A stretch of 21,157 nucleotides of DNA from Botryllus schlosseri (Eukaryota; Chordata; Ascidiacea; Stolidobranchia; Styelidae): contig KE605455.1 of assembly GCA_000444245.1 (NCBI GenBank), forward strand, positions 1 to 21,157, read 5' to 3'. The notes beneath the pieces were generated by a model. The model was not told the DNA's origin and did not search any database. It saw nothing but the letters and a program-made list of their open reading frames with translations. A program made the translations under genes and the position numbers. This document shows, piece after piece, positions 1-13,000 of this stretch. How positions within the stretch are numbered: position 1 is the first letter of the stretch; each line of letters begins with the position of its first letter.

Positions 1-697
1 GATTCTGCGTCGGCTTGTACCGGTTGGAATCGAGCCAAATTTGGTGTGCAGCATTTTTTTAGGCAACCTAACAATATAATCAGTGATCGGCTGATTCCAG
101 ACAAAAAAAGTTATTTTTGAACAACCCTAATAAACATATTATGGGTCAGGAAAACGATTATTTTGAATGTGAGGCCATCTATTTCACCCAAAAGTTTCAA
201 AAAGTGAGTTGAACCTGACTCCTTCTCGATTATCAACAGTGAACACTATGACTCGGACTCGAACCTTTGTTTCAAGACTTAGACTGGGACTTGACTCAGT
301 GGCGAATTGAAAATGACTCGACTTGACTAGAGTCAAAACTATAAAAGCAAGATTGACGTCTGGCGCGGAACCTTGAGATTTGGTTACAACCCTACATTTG
401 AAGACATGGTTACATCACTGTAGTTGTAATCACAAGCATATTTCACTGGTTTCACAACATGACCTATTTCATGTGTTCCCAGTATGCTGTGGCCAAGATT
501 GTATATAATTGCTGCAGTCAAATCAGTCAAAATTTGTGTACAACTTTCGGAATAATCAGACGATTTTCCATACAGAGTTAAAAATTCTCAAAAAGAGTGT
601 TTGACAACATCTAACAGTGACTAGCCTCCCAAATATAGATTCCCATGCTGTACACACCGAGCTTTAGTTACGCAATATGACACAGTAATTCACATAC
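1..697 (-). other. Intron sequence downstream of FN3-4 exon (partial)
   Basis: No exon is supported here. The stretch holds a degraded copy of the GACTCG-rich MITE at about 205-394. The rest is AT-rich sequence without a recognised signal. The following phase-1 exon (expected FN3-5) is not in the window. Confidence 0.6.
205..394 (-). mobile_element. GACTCG-rich hAT-like MITE, truncated copy A
   Basis: The end ggttacaaccct and the block with cgacttgactagagtc, then aactataaaagcaagattgac, align with the right side of the copy at 10019-10555 (cgacttgactcgactc, ctataaaagtgagattgac, cacaaccctg). The element is read on the minus strand if the CAGGGTTGTAAC end is called the start. The left part is missing or unrecognisable, and no target duplication is seen. 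Confidence 0.65.
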
Positions 698-1033
698 TTG
701 CTTCATCAGTTAAAACTTCAACTGACGCACTGCAGGGGCCTTCTCCGATCGTATTCGATGCGCAGACACGGATTGAGTACCGGGTGTAGGGGGTTAGCTG
801 GTCTATGACAGCAGCTGTGGTGTCGGGACCGACACGTACCGCCTTATGGCTGGGCTCTTCTTGCAAAACATGAGTCAGAGTGGGCTCTTTCACGGGGTAC
901 ACAATCGAGTAATAGACCATGTAGAATCTGAGGATTCCGTTGTGGGTGCCAGGAGGGGGCTCGGACCAGGACACCGCGATACGCTTGGAATCGAGGGTTC
1001 GACCACGTACATCTTGTGGTGGGGCAGAGGGTT
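698..1033 (-). CDS. Lar: LAR exon: complete FN3-4
   Basis: The acceptor is caaatctccatcaacag and the donor GTATGTG, phase 1 on both sides. This 336-nt exon holds a whole FN3 domain, unlike FN3-1 to FN3-3, which are each split. It starts EPSAPPQDVRGRTLDSKR, continues IAVSWSEPPPGTHNGILR, FYMVYYS and a central VGPDTTAAVIDQL, and ends YTRYSIRVCASNTIGEGP. Human FN3-4 reads KPSAPPQDI...[23 protein letters not shown]...PSDTTKYLLEQL, a close match. Two cysteines flank the F-G loop (CASNTIGEGPC). The next exon is beyond position 1. Confidence 0.93.
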
Positions 1034-4000
1034 CTGTTGATGGAGATTTGACGTTCAACGAAGCATGCAACATAACATGAAAAAAGAACAAACAATATAT
1101 GATGAGTTACATTGAAAACAGGTAGCATTGCTTGTAGTAAGTCGGTAGCAAGTACAATTTGCAGTACACATCACTATCTACCCTCTGCAGACTGCACAAT
1201 TTACGGACTATGAAATTAAATCTGTAGAATTCGTGACTATTAAAGGTTCCTATAAGGTTAATGCTTCAAGGATGCTATCTTAAATGTCACACATTAATCA
1301 TCATTGGTCATGAATGAAAATGTGAGTATATTTGATAAGAGCAATAAAGAATGATGAAGGGGCAATGATTGTATTTCATGAGGAACTGAGCGATATATAA
1401 ATTTCTTCTAGTATTATATGTCAGGTGTGAATGCAGTAGCCATTAAAGGGGCATTGCACTCTAAAAATGATGTGGTGTCAAATTGGAGGGCAAAACGAAA
1501 GAAAAATTTTGGCCGCAGCCGTTTTCCTCGGAACGCCACCGTAAAGGAGCTGTCATGTATTGAAATTTCCACAGATGCATCACGCTCCAGCAGTCACGCA
1601 GAGATCGAACTTTATATAGTTGTCAGCCGATGTTATGAAGGAAATAAAATACACTAGGCCCGATTTTGACATAAATCTCCTGACTTGACATCTTCCGTTG
1701 AACGCGGTATCTAAACTACCTTGGCGTGTACGACATATTTCCTTCATATCATCGGCTGACAACTGTATAAAGTTCGATCTCTGTGTGACTGCTGGAGCGT
1801 GATGCATCTGTGGAAATTTCAATACATTACAGCTCCGTTACGGTGGGCGTTCCGAGGAAAACGGCTGCGGACAAAATTTTTCTTTCGTTTTGCCCTTCAA
1901 TTTGAGACCACACCATTTCTAGAGTGCAGTGGCCCTTTAAGCCAACCAGTGAACACGCTTGTCACCTGATCGGTTAACTGCCAACTTAGTATACTTGATT
2001 TGCTAATATGCCAAATACTTGGACAGGTTAGTCGAAATTTTGTGTGCATTTAGAACCCATGACTAAAATCCACTAGGTCTGCAGGAAAATACGTAAAGCT
2101 GGATTTGCAATTGCGCCTGTACTAGGATTTTCTCATATCGATTGGTCTATTCAACATGGAGTTACTACGCCATTGTAATAATGGATCAAGATTCAGCATT
2201 TCAAATTTAGATTTACCCCGCTTACCACATATCTGGGCTGAGACAAGTTATTATTCCTATGCTTAGATTTCTTATACTACAAACAAACACAGAGATGAAA
2301 GTTACAAACATCAAGACACACACAAAGATACATATGATCATGAGTGTTATCATATATAAGTTCAAGTGCATTGACATAAACAAGGTAGCTTTCCGTTAAC
2401 ATAGGAGAGCTTACAAATGTACTACACAATTTTGGCTTTCTCTATGTATCACCATACATATCATAGTATTGTGGCTTTCATGGTTTTGATATAATTCAAC
2501 CAGTAAATCTCACCAGTTTGACGAGTCTTGATCCGCAGAGTAGGAGTGAACGCTCCTAAACCATTGCTAGTCCGGCCAGCCAGTTTTATCTCGTACACGG
2601 TGTCCGACATCAAACCTTTCAGCGTAGTCGCGGTTACCGGTTCGATAGTCACTTCCACAGGATTTCCCTGCACGACATCAACAGATTATTTAAACCGCAA
2701 TATACATCAGTTTCCAGTTACATGAACTGCATGATTTACACTTCAACAATTACAACTGTGCGAATATTCTCATGAAAATATGTGAGCGGATTCTTACTGT
2801 AGAGAAAGAGATTCCAGACTTGCACAAAACTGAGTTATTTTTCCAACATAAGTCAGCAAAGTTTTGATGCTTACCGGGCACCCTGACTCGGAGCAGTTGT
2901 ATACAAGCAGGTAGCTCAAAATGGCCGGGTCGTTCTCGTCGGGTTGGCTGCCCCAATCCGGCGCGGTCCAGTTCAACGCTATTTGATATGGGTCGTCGGA
3001 AACACCTCGGAAATTACCAGGCTGCGGCGGAACTGTAAGGCAATGGTATCATCAGAGTTCATATTGAAATCTTGAAACACATGAAGCAATATCATTTTGG
3101 CTTTTAGGCCCAACACATACAAGTCGCTAATGTCGCATTCCTTCTTTCACTGTATCCTCATAAATTGTGGTTTACTTTAGACAAGCTATGCCGCAAATGG
3201 AATATCCTATTTGGATACAACAATTCTAATTGCGAATTTCATCGAGTGAAACTGAATTTGCCTGTGTATCGTTTAAAGGAGTGTCCCTGGTCCAAATTTA
3301 CCCTTCCAGAGTTACTGAGTAATGTGCTGTAGTCTTTAAACAGCTTGTTTTGGCATCACTAGGGCAATAATTACTCCTTTTATTTCATTTTGTGTTATTT
3401 TATCTTCATTTTCCATGGATAAGGGGGTATTTGCAGTCCCAACTACCTCTCAAACCACATTTCACATCCTACAAACCTTTATCTATACTTTGATAGTATT
3501 ACGCACTTACGCAGTACTATTTCTACACGAATAATCCCATAGACTAATTTGAGCACTCAAGTCCTAGACTTATTACCTAGCAACACGCTCACCTCCAGTG
3601 GTTGTCTTAACAGTTATGGGATCAGACCCGGGCCCTTCACCGAACTCATTGATCGACGTGACAGTCAATGTGTATCTGACATGCTCGGTCAATTCTCTGA
3701 TAACCAACGCCCGGGACTGGCCCTCGGCTTCTTTGTGGTTCCACTCTGAAAATAACAATCGGTTACAGTACCGACACGGCGACACATAGGCCTGGACAGT
3801 GTACAGACTCCAACAATAAATTCACCCAAATGAAATTAGATATAGGCCCACTCACCACTTTTATTCAGAGACGGAACACTGGTGTAGTATATCTTGTACC
3901 GCGTAATAAATCCATTCGCCTCAATCGGTGGTTGCCAGACCACCATGATAGAACGAGAATTCTCCAGAAAGGCCTTGATGTTGCGTGGTGCACTTGTGGG

Positions 4001-7000
4001 TACTAAATCAGAGTAAGTTTAAATATATTATATTCATTATATCAATCGAGATACCCCATCATCTCAATTTTTACATATAACAGCACGCAATCATGGAAGT
4101 GGCCTGCAGTTGGCATATTGTAAACCATTGGTTCCCCACCTTTTACGAATCATCACCCCGTTATCTGAGAAGATATATATTTGCCGCCTCCCATATTGTA
4201 GGATCAAAGAATGAGGACATATAAGCTAAATCTGATCGCTGGTAAATGGACTGAAAAAGGTCGAGATAATTGCAAAAACTACATCCATTTTCGGGGATAT
4301 TAGTCATTTTATGTTGATCGCGACTCGCGAGCAGAGGTAGTCAAAGTGGACTGAGCAGTAGCAAATGAATAGTTAACCGGAATGTCTTTCCGACATTGCA
4401 AAATACCATAGCGGTCAACGCTGTTGAATTTTATCGCCACTAGATGGCAGACGGGAATATTTTGCTTAACGCATTATTACTTACTTTTCCCCGCGGTACG
4501 GAAGTTTGCCGGTTCGCTTTTACAGCCTTCGCCCAAATCGTTTACACCAGACACTGACACTTCGTACAAAGTAAACGGCTTCAGACCAAGCAGAGTATAT
4601 CTGAAGACGACAGAATTCAATTAGCAAACACATTGAGAGCTCCATATCGCGAATTGAAAAGGTTGGCATGAAGAGCCTTCTAAAACATATTAACGCTGTG
4701 CTTTATGGTTGCAAGTTAAGCTATAAAGGCAATTTCAAATGGTAGCAGTGCTGAGGAATTACTTCCGGAACTGCCTTTGAATTTTAAGGAATTACTAATC
4801 AAACGGTTAAATGGTAGAAGCTAGGATAATTTATCCATCTGTACACACGTATATCACCATATTCTATTCTCTTCAATTTGCAACCCCCTTTGCTGTAATT
4901 CGTTATGGACATCTGTCCTACAAAATGTCAATATATTCCTATTTATGCAGGTATATAGCAGGGTTGTAACCAAGTCACAAGGCTCCGAGTCACAAGTCAA
5001 TCTGACTTTTGTAGTTTTGACTCGAGTCAAGTTATTTTCAATTCATTACCGAGTCAATTCCAAGTCTAAGTCAGCGAGCAGATGGTCGAGTCCGAGGTAT
5101 GGTATTAGGACTGGAGTTCGAGTCCAAGTCATTGCGTTGACTGCTCAGTTTCTAGTTAAAGTCTTGTTTAACCTACTTCTTATAACTCAAGTCGAGTCGA
5201 GTCATTTCCGTATTCTGATAAAATGACTCGATTCAAGTCGAGCAATCAGAAAATCACCACTTGAGCCGGACTCGAGTCATTACAACCCTGGGATATAGAC
5301 ATCAGTGCGGCTAGGAGCAAGAAAATGCCTATTTTGTGGCTGCTTGCTGCAAATTTCGGACCTTGGACGCTGTTACGTCCTTTTGTACAGTTTGTGATGT
5401 CATGCTATTGTTGATGTTTATCCGCTGTACGTCAGCCCTGACGGATTTACATCTTGATTACTAATGCATTTACTTGGGCAATAATAAGTTTGTGCATAAC
5501 AAGGATTAACCAAACACCCTTCATACAATCTGTTGCCTCCTAGAAGTATTACTCACGTGTTGGACCCTATATCCGGTACAATAAAATACGGATCGTCCGT
5601 CTTCTCTGCTTCCCTGTAATACAGAACGTAACTGGACGGCGTTTCGTCCTCAGCTGGCGCCCAAGACAGTGCCGCTGACGAGCTTGAGGGTGATTCCAGT
5701 AGCGACAAGGAACCAGGAGCCTGCAAATCGTAGAATATATATTGTGTTAGCAAAATGACAACACGCAGATGTACGTCATGGTGATCATGAGTTACTTAAG
5801 TAGGTTTTGACTGATTCCACTAATTACTCCAAGTTACTTCCAGTTCTACTTCACGTTTTTGGGCTAAACCACATACTTTTTACACTTTGCATATTGTAAA
5901 TTAGAAAGTAGTCTGGAGATGTTTGCATCAATTTTATGCGTGAAATTGTGATAACGAATGGTGGAAATAGCTCCAGTATCGCGTGAATTGAATATACATT
6001 CAAAATTCCACCTATTAGTGGTTTCTTTTGCGTTAGTCTTGAAGATGCACCCTGCAATTTCAAAAGTACCAGCATTCGAATGTAGGCCAAAGCCAAGGCA
6101 TGCGATCCCTCGAAAACTTCTATCTTATGAAACTACAAACTTGAATACCTACTATTAAACCCTGCATTTTCTACCTAGATTCTTAGAAAAACCTGTACAG
6201 CCAAGCATTTTCGCCATACTGAAGAAATACTTTTTCATATACACTGCTCAATGAGTAGATGCCTTGGTTTTACAGTACATGGATTTCACTATCCACGTGA
6301 GATTACTGCAAAATCGTGGAAATTTGAGCGACGAAAATATATTTTACAAATTAACCAGTTTACCAGGCACCACCTTAACACAACTTACCGACGGCAGAGC
6401 TCTAACTCGCACGTGAGTGGTGAAATGGATCCTATTGACTTCGGAAACGGCCACACAAGTGTAATTGGCAGACTTCTGGACGTTGACCAAGGGCAGAACT
6501 AATCTTCCGGAAACGGGAGGTTCTCCAGGTTTTGGAAGGAGTATTTCAGGGTCGGCAGAAGGTCCATTCTCTGTAGAGAAAGAAAATAATGCAATTCGAC
6601 CAATGTCCAATCATTTACGATTAAATCTATGGCATGAAGCCCAGAAGAGGTCGATTGCAATGCATTTGAATCTCAATTGAATACTATTTAGGTACGGTAG
6701 TGTAGATATGCTATATACTTGTTTTTCTTAATCAAGGAACCTTGTTCAATAGCTACCTATATCAACATTCAACAGTCTCTCCAAGAGTCTCTGAAAGCCA
6801 AAGTAATAACATCATTCTTGTCGAATATCCATAGTTAGCATGCATCATTTCCATTGTTTTTAATAATTAATTGGGTGATAGAGTCTAGTCCAGACATTGA
6901 TACTTGCATTATATCTACCAAAAGGAAATTGGTATAGCTTTCAAAAGCATTACGTTCATCCAAGGACGAGAATATTCGAGCGCTACCTCGACTGAAATTA

Positions 7001-10000
7001 TTTCAGTAAAATCAACGTATCTTGAATCGCATACTGTATCAAAAATATGTGAAAACTAAACACGCAATTATTTCATGATATATCACATCACAAGAAGATG
7101 AACGTAATGACTAATGATCTCGGATCAATTGGTAATAGTTACTTGCCAGTGATTAAATTAAGACACGGAGTGTAAGATGACAATTTTTCAGTCACCCATA
7201 CAATGCATAGAAAAAAACGACATCTTCACTCACCCTTCTGCCAAGTAACACTTGGCATCGGCCCACCGACTGCCACGCACGTTATGTTCAAATTCTCCCC
7301 TTTCACGACATCATATTGCTTGTAAGGTGCGATCGAAAATTTACTCGGAAATACCCGCCCTTCAACACGCAAATGTACCGTGTTAACGGAAACAATGCAA
7401 CATTTTCATTTTGTTATACATCTAGCTAGTGGCCATCAAATATGTCCCAGGTAGTTAGGTAGTACGCAGCACAATTTTCAAGCACAGCTTGTGAAATTCG
7501 AGTTCGTTTGTAGGAAAAAGTTACTTTCATCCAAAACATGATAGTCCTACATGTCATGTACTACATACCACCATTTTCGGAAGCCACTCCCAAATGAGAA
7601 TTATAATCATGATTGATGCCTCGTCCAAGGCAAAAATGAGTAAACAAAAGTAAAACCCACAGTGGTTCCCATACAATACCATAATTCCCACAAGGCTGTT
7701 TAGAACACAAACAATCATATTCAGATGGACGAAAAATCAAAACATTTTCGCCAAGTGGTGATACAACACCAATACTGACTACTCCGCTCAAGAAGCCATT
7801 AGCCAGTTGAAACAACACCGAAATACCTCATGAAAAGATTCGATACAACAGGTCCGTATGTACCAGTAACACTCCCTGCCACAGCGATATTAAATCATCT
7901 TAATCCCATAAATCTTGTTACTTTTGGCAGGTTGTTGGAGTTAAAAGGACTACAATATCATAATAATGTCTCTCAATAGTTTTATGATACATAAGTTAAC
8001 ATTGTCAGTCAAGTCAGTCCGTCATAACAACTCAAGAGAAGCTATCCTATCCTTTGAGAAATATGCTTTAACCTAGCCATGATATTATCAGTGAGTGGTA
8101 TTTTGTTATTAAAAATCTTTCCAAGTGTGTTATCCCACAGACCCACAGAATTGAGCATGAGAGCGTCTATGGGTGTAGCCAGAGATGACTCGTGGTGGTA
8201 TGGCTTGGCTACATCTTAAATCGACATATCGACATGATGGCCATGATGATACATTTTTTGCCTACTTCTGTCGTGTTCATTTTGCAGGCGTTTTGGAGTC
8301 AAGATATCAGGGTTCTGACACGAGAGTACGATTCCTACATTGCTTGTCTCGATTTGGTCTCAAGGCAGTATAATACCAAGGTACAGTTCTTACGTAAGAA
8401 ACTCATCTTGTGATCTTGATACGCATTTCAAGGATGAAATGCGATTTCACGGACAATGGAATTCACGAATTTGATAGAATCAATAGCGTTAAGGAAAATA
8501 GGAAGACGCGGAAGCCTCGAAATATTTCGAAGAATGCCGACATTTTCCTTTTTCGTTAACGACCAAACATACAAAGGAAACCTCCATTGGTTCGACACGT
8601 AATATGCATATATGTGTGTATGGAAATTCGATAATACCTTTACGTGCTCTACCTGTTGCAGGTTCAAAGTAATAAATGCGCCGAGAAAAGAAGATTAGAA
8701 TTAGCATCGTCATTGATCAAGGTGCAATTACGCACTTGATTAAATTAGAATATATAATTTCCACACAAGTCGACGTTATCACAGGTCCCAGCTAAGAATG
8801 GAACTATCCTATTGGATAAGCGAAAAACCAATTGTTGTCTCATAATAGCAGCAAAATAAGGGAGAACGGAATCATTCTTGGGCGTTTTTCTGTATTTGTC
8901 TCTCGTTTGAAACGTGTAAAACGTACAGTGGAAATACCGAGTTGTTTTGTAAATGGGGATAATCCACACTAACGAGAATGTCGGAATGAAGTAAAAACAA
9001 TCAATCATTCCCACTGCTACATGGTATTAAAAATTTATATAACTTCTATATAAGCGGACTTGATCACTTACTTCGTAATATGTATTACATAATTCAGTAA
9101 TGCATACAATCAGCCTTGACTGGTAGTAAAAGTTAGACTACGAGTAGATGACTCTCGCTATCTAATCAGAGACAACTTACGCTCCACCTTAGCGTGTTTA
9201 ATCCTAGATTACAGATGATAGGTAGTACAACATGTAAATAGCACACATACTTTTCACGTATAGCATTGCAGGCTTTGAGATAGCGGTTCCAATGGAGTTC
9301 TCCGCCGCACAGTGATACTTCGCCATGTCGCTGTTACTTGTCTTTCGAATTTGTAAGGTACCTTCAACGGAGGCGAAGATATTTATTTCGAAATCGGATC
9401 ACTGTGCAAGATATCATATTATCCTAATCAGTGGTACGGCATTTTCCACAACATACTCTTTCATCCCGGTGGGGGAGCGAGCTGGTTTCATGGGAAAATT
9501 CGTTAGCAATGAACCGCTTCGTTACCTAATCCCCAAAGCGTGACAATGTCTGGCACCATACGAGAAGCAGGCACGGCGCGGGTCTGCTACAGGAAAAAAT
9601 AATAACCGTTTCCGCGGCAGTATTCACGCATTTCATGGGAACGGAAACATGCTGATTCCGCGATACATGCTATGCTATCGAAGACGTAGAGTTCGGCTAC
9701 ATTTATCGTACATGCGTGCCACCAACGCGTACGTTTCCAAGTAGACACGTAACTCTATATCGATATTAAAGACGGTAACACCGGTCACCTGCAGGGCATG
9801 TAGGTATCAAATCTAACGGAGCTTTTTAGCCTTTGCTATATGATTAATTACATCAGTCTCGTAGTGGTAAAGTTGCGTTTATGAATGGATCATTTAAATT
9901 TTTCACTCGCAGTGTGTGGAATTAAACAAGAATTAATTCTACATTCCACCGTTGTTATATGTGATCATCTCATAGCATCAACAGTGAGAGGATTACGGAA

Positions 10001-13000
10001 GTTATGTGGTATCTGTGCCAGAGTTGTAAAGGCTCAATTTTTGGTGACTCGACTTGACTCGAGTAAGAGTCATCTTTTCAAATTCCTACAATGTCTCCCA
10101 CTAGAGTCGATACTTGTATTCGAGTCATTGTACATGACTCAAATCAAGTCATATGACTCGAAACTAGGAAGGCCAACAAAGGCATTTCATTTTAATAATG
10201 TTATCCATTATTGGTATTTCGTCTATCAGTCCTGATACTTAAAAATAGGGCCAGAAACTGCTAGGATTGAGGAAAATTACTATCTTATGACTGCGACTGC
10301 GAGCCATTCTATATCACTCGAGCAGAGTTGAAAAAGTGGATTATACCGGATTGAACTGACAACTGAACAGTGAACAAAATGACTTGGACTCGGACTCGAG
10401 TCAAAACACTATGACTCGGGCTCGACCCTCTACTAGCTGACTTGGACTTGACTCGGCGGTGCATTGAAATTGACTCGACTTGACTCGACTCCAGACTATA
10501 AAAGTGAGATTGACTTGTGTATGACTCGGAACCTTGTGACTTGGTCACAACCCTGCCTAGAACTAATGCTCAATTTGTCCACGGTTTGGTCATGGTGTAA
10601 TGAGCTCACAGCATTACTAACGATGTTCCCTATAATGCCCATAGGTGGTCGGTCACTCACAATAGTCATTGTTCGTGCTCAGTATTGTTCAATATTTCTA
10701 CTGTACATGTAGAAGTGGCCGTTTTTAATTGAGTAAAAAGTTAGTAGGTACCGTTTACCGTAGCGCCTATGCTTCGTAATGATACCACGTCACAACAGCT
10801 GNNNNNNNNNNNNNNNNNNNNNNNNNNNNNNNNNNNNNNNNNNNNNNNNNNNNNNGCTGTAGTGAGAAAATTGATATCAAGCAACACGGGTCAGAGAACG
10901 CGCTATATAAATAAAAATGACAGATCAGATCGAATTCGCTAATTTTGTCAGTAGATTGACACTTATGAAAACAAATAAATATCTCAATAGCGTGTGATGA
11001 CTTCATCACGCATCTAAAAAGGAACACCGGGTAAGTCGATGAAGAAGATCCATGTTGGAATCAAATGGAGGGTGCATGTGGATGTCGGATCAATCTGCCA
11101 CTCGCATATTGCATGCATTCTCGAAACGCGAAGTAGAAATATGCGCGTGCGCAGTAAAACGGTCTCACCAGTTCCATTTGCCGCAACGACCCCGCCGGTA
11201 TCTACATATGCGATAAAATAAGATCTTTAGGCTATAACCGCATAACGCGAAGGTGAATTCCGCGCAAATGCAATATATCGGTAAAACAACTGAAATAGCG
11301 CTGGCCCGGTGTTATGGAGGCTAATGACCCGAAATCCCCAATTGTCGTCATTCAAAGTCAAGTTTGAATATGTGATTTATCATTACAAATTACAATAGTG
11401 ACTAATCTCATCAATTATGCAGGTCACAAATTGTTGGCTATTTTAATACTTAAAAGGGCATGACTTATCCTGACGCTTACGGACGGGTTTCGCTTAAAAC
11501 GGGATATAAGACTATACAGCTAGAGCTAGACATTGAGAATACCCATTGTGTTGACCAGGTGAGTGATCAGATTCAACTGCCGTGCCATGCATACGCTATA
11601 ACAGTATACCCCCTTTAAAGGGTGCGTTTTCTCTGGGCATTGTAGAAGTACAAAAGACAGAAGGTGTGTGCCCATCTAACGTACTTTCTGCTTCAGCTCA
11701 AGTCTATAAACAAGGGTTTAAGTTACATAATCTTACATGGCCGGGGCATGCAGACTCGCGGACTTTGGGTTTCAAGAATCATTCAAGCTAGCTTATGCGG
11801 CAAATCTGCTAGATCCGTGATCAAGAGATCGCTAATCCCTCGCTTAAACAAGCTCTCAATGACGTTTAAACTCGAGCATCGGATCAAGTACGATGCGCAC
11901 ATGTCTTTATTGCATTATTATGTTATGATCCAGAAGACATATCTTTGTGACTATATAGTATGACTTTGAATGTAGAGTATTACAAGACGGTAGTGCTAAA
12001 ATCAATAATAAATTTTCAGCAATGGGCCAATTCACGCACCCTTATTCGAACAACATCACAATGATGACACTTTAAACCAGGGTTGTAACCGAGTCACAAG
12101 GTACCGAGTGACAAGTCACTTTGACTTTTATAGTTTAGGCTCGAGTCAAGTCGAGTCATTTTCAATTCACCACCGAGTCAAGTCCGAGTCCAAGTCACAG
12201 AGCAACGGGTCCAGTTCGGGTCATAGTGCCTACTGTTCAGTATCGAGTTCAATGCAGGTTCAACCGTCTTATGTGGAACTCCCGTATGATATCGAAGGCC
12301 TCGGATTCACAATATCCGCCATTTACATCATTCTAAACATGCTTATTCGAACAGATAAAAATTCATTTTCAGGACCTATTTTTCAATCATCAATAGTCAC
12401 ATAGAATGTGTCGAGTCATGCGCAATAACTCGAGTACAAGTCGAGGCAGCAAAAACTTGCGACTAGGAGTCAATACAACCATTCTACAAAGTTTAAACTA
12501 CGGGAACGTTATTTAACTAAATCCACGAATGGTTGTCATTAGACACCGTTACAAACCACACAGCACAATACTAGTTTTGATTTATCATGAACAACACCAC
12601 ATATATCACACATGAGCAAGACAACCGCAAAATGATATTATGTCAGCGATACTTCTTAAGATTTATTGCCGCTGTATCACATCATATCGTCGTAATATGT
12701 CTAAATTGGTACAACTGATTACACTGAGGTCCACCTCAGAATTTATAGGGTAGGATATTACGATTGTTGCGGATAGTATCACGCAGACAAGTCGTTAAAC
12801 ACATTTGACTACCACAAAATACGGTCAGTATTTGCCCGCCCTGAAATTACTGCACCGGAAATTTACGACCCACAATCAGCGCGACAACGCTACAATAAAT
12901 CACAACACAACGCCAGGTAACAAAAATCAACTTGGTTATGTGTTGCTCGTTTGCGCGGAGACCAAAAGTCTGGAGCGAACTGCAGTCGTGCTAAATATGG

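Noticed and set aside
844-1128. Open frames antisense to or out of frame with the FN3-4 exon
   Set aside because: Shadow frames of a well-supported coding exon.
5100-5130. ggagttcgagtcc as a tRNA T-arm
   Set aside because: No acceptor, D or anticodon stems around it; it is part of the MITE word lattice.
4959-5290. GACTCG-rich field considered as a CRISPR-like or satellite array
   Set aside because: Words vary in spacing and orientation, and the unit has transposon ends and 8-bp flanks; eukaryotic context.
9885-10235. 116-codon plus-strand open frame
   Set aside because: Runs through the left part of MITE copy C and has no recognisable protein family; a by-product of the repeat.
11605-11650. 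ccctttaaaggg palindrome considered as a MITE end
   Set aside because: No matching opposite end or target duplication found.
12108-12404. 98-codon plus-strand open frame
   Set aside because: Lies inside MITE copy D; serine-rich content comes from the AGTC/GAGTC words.
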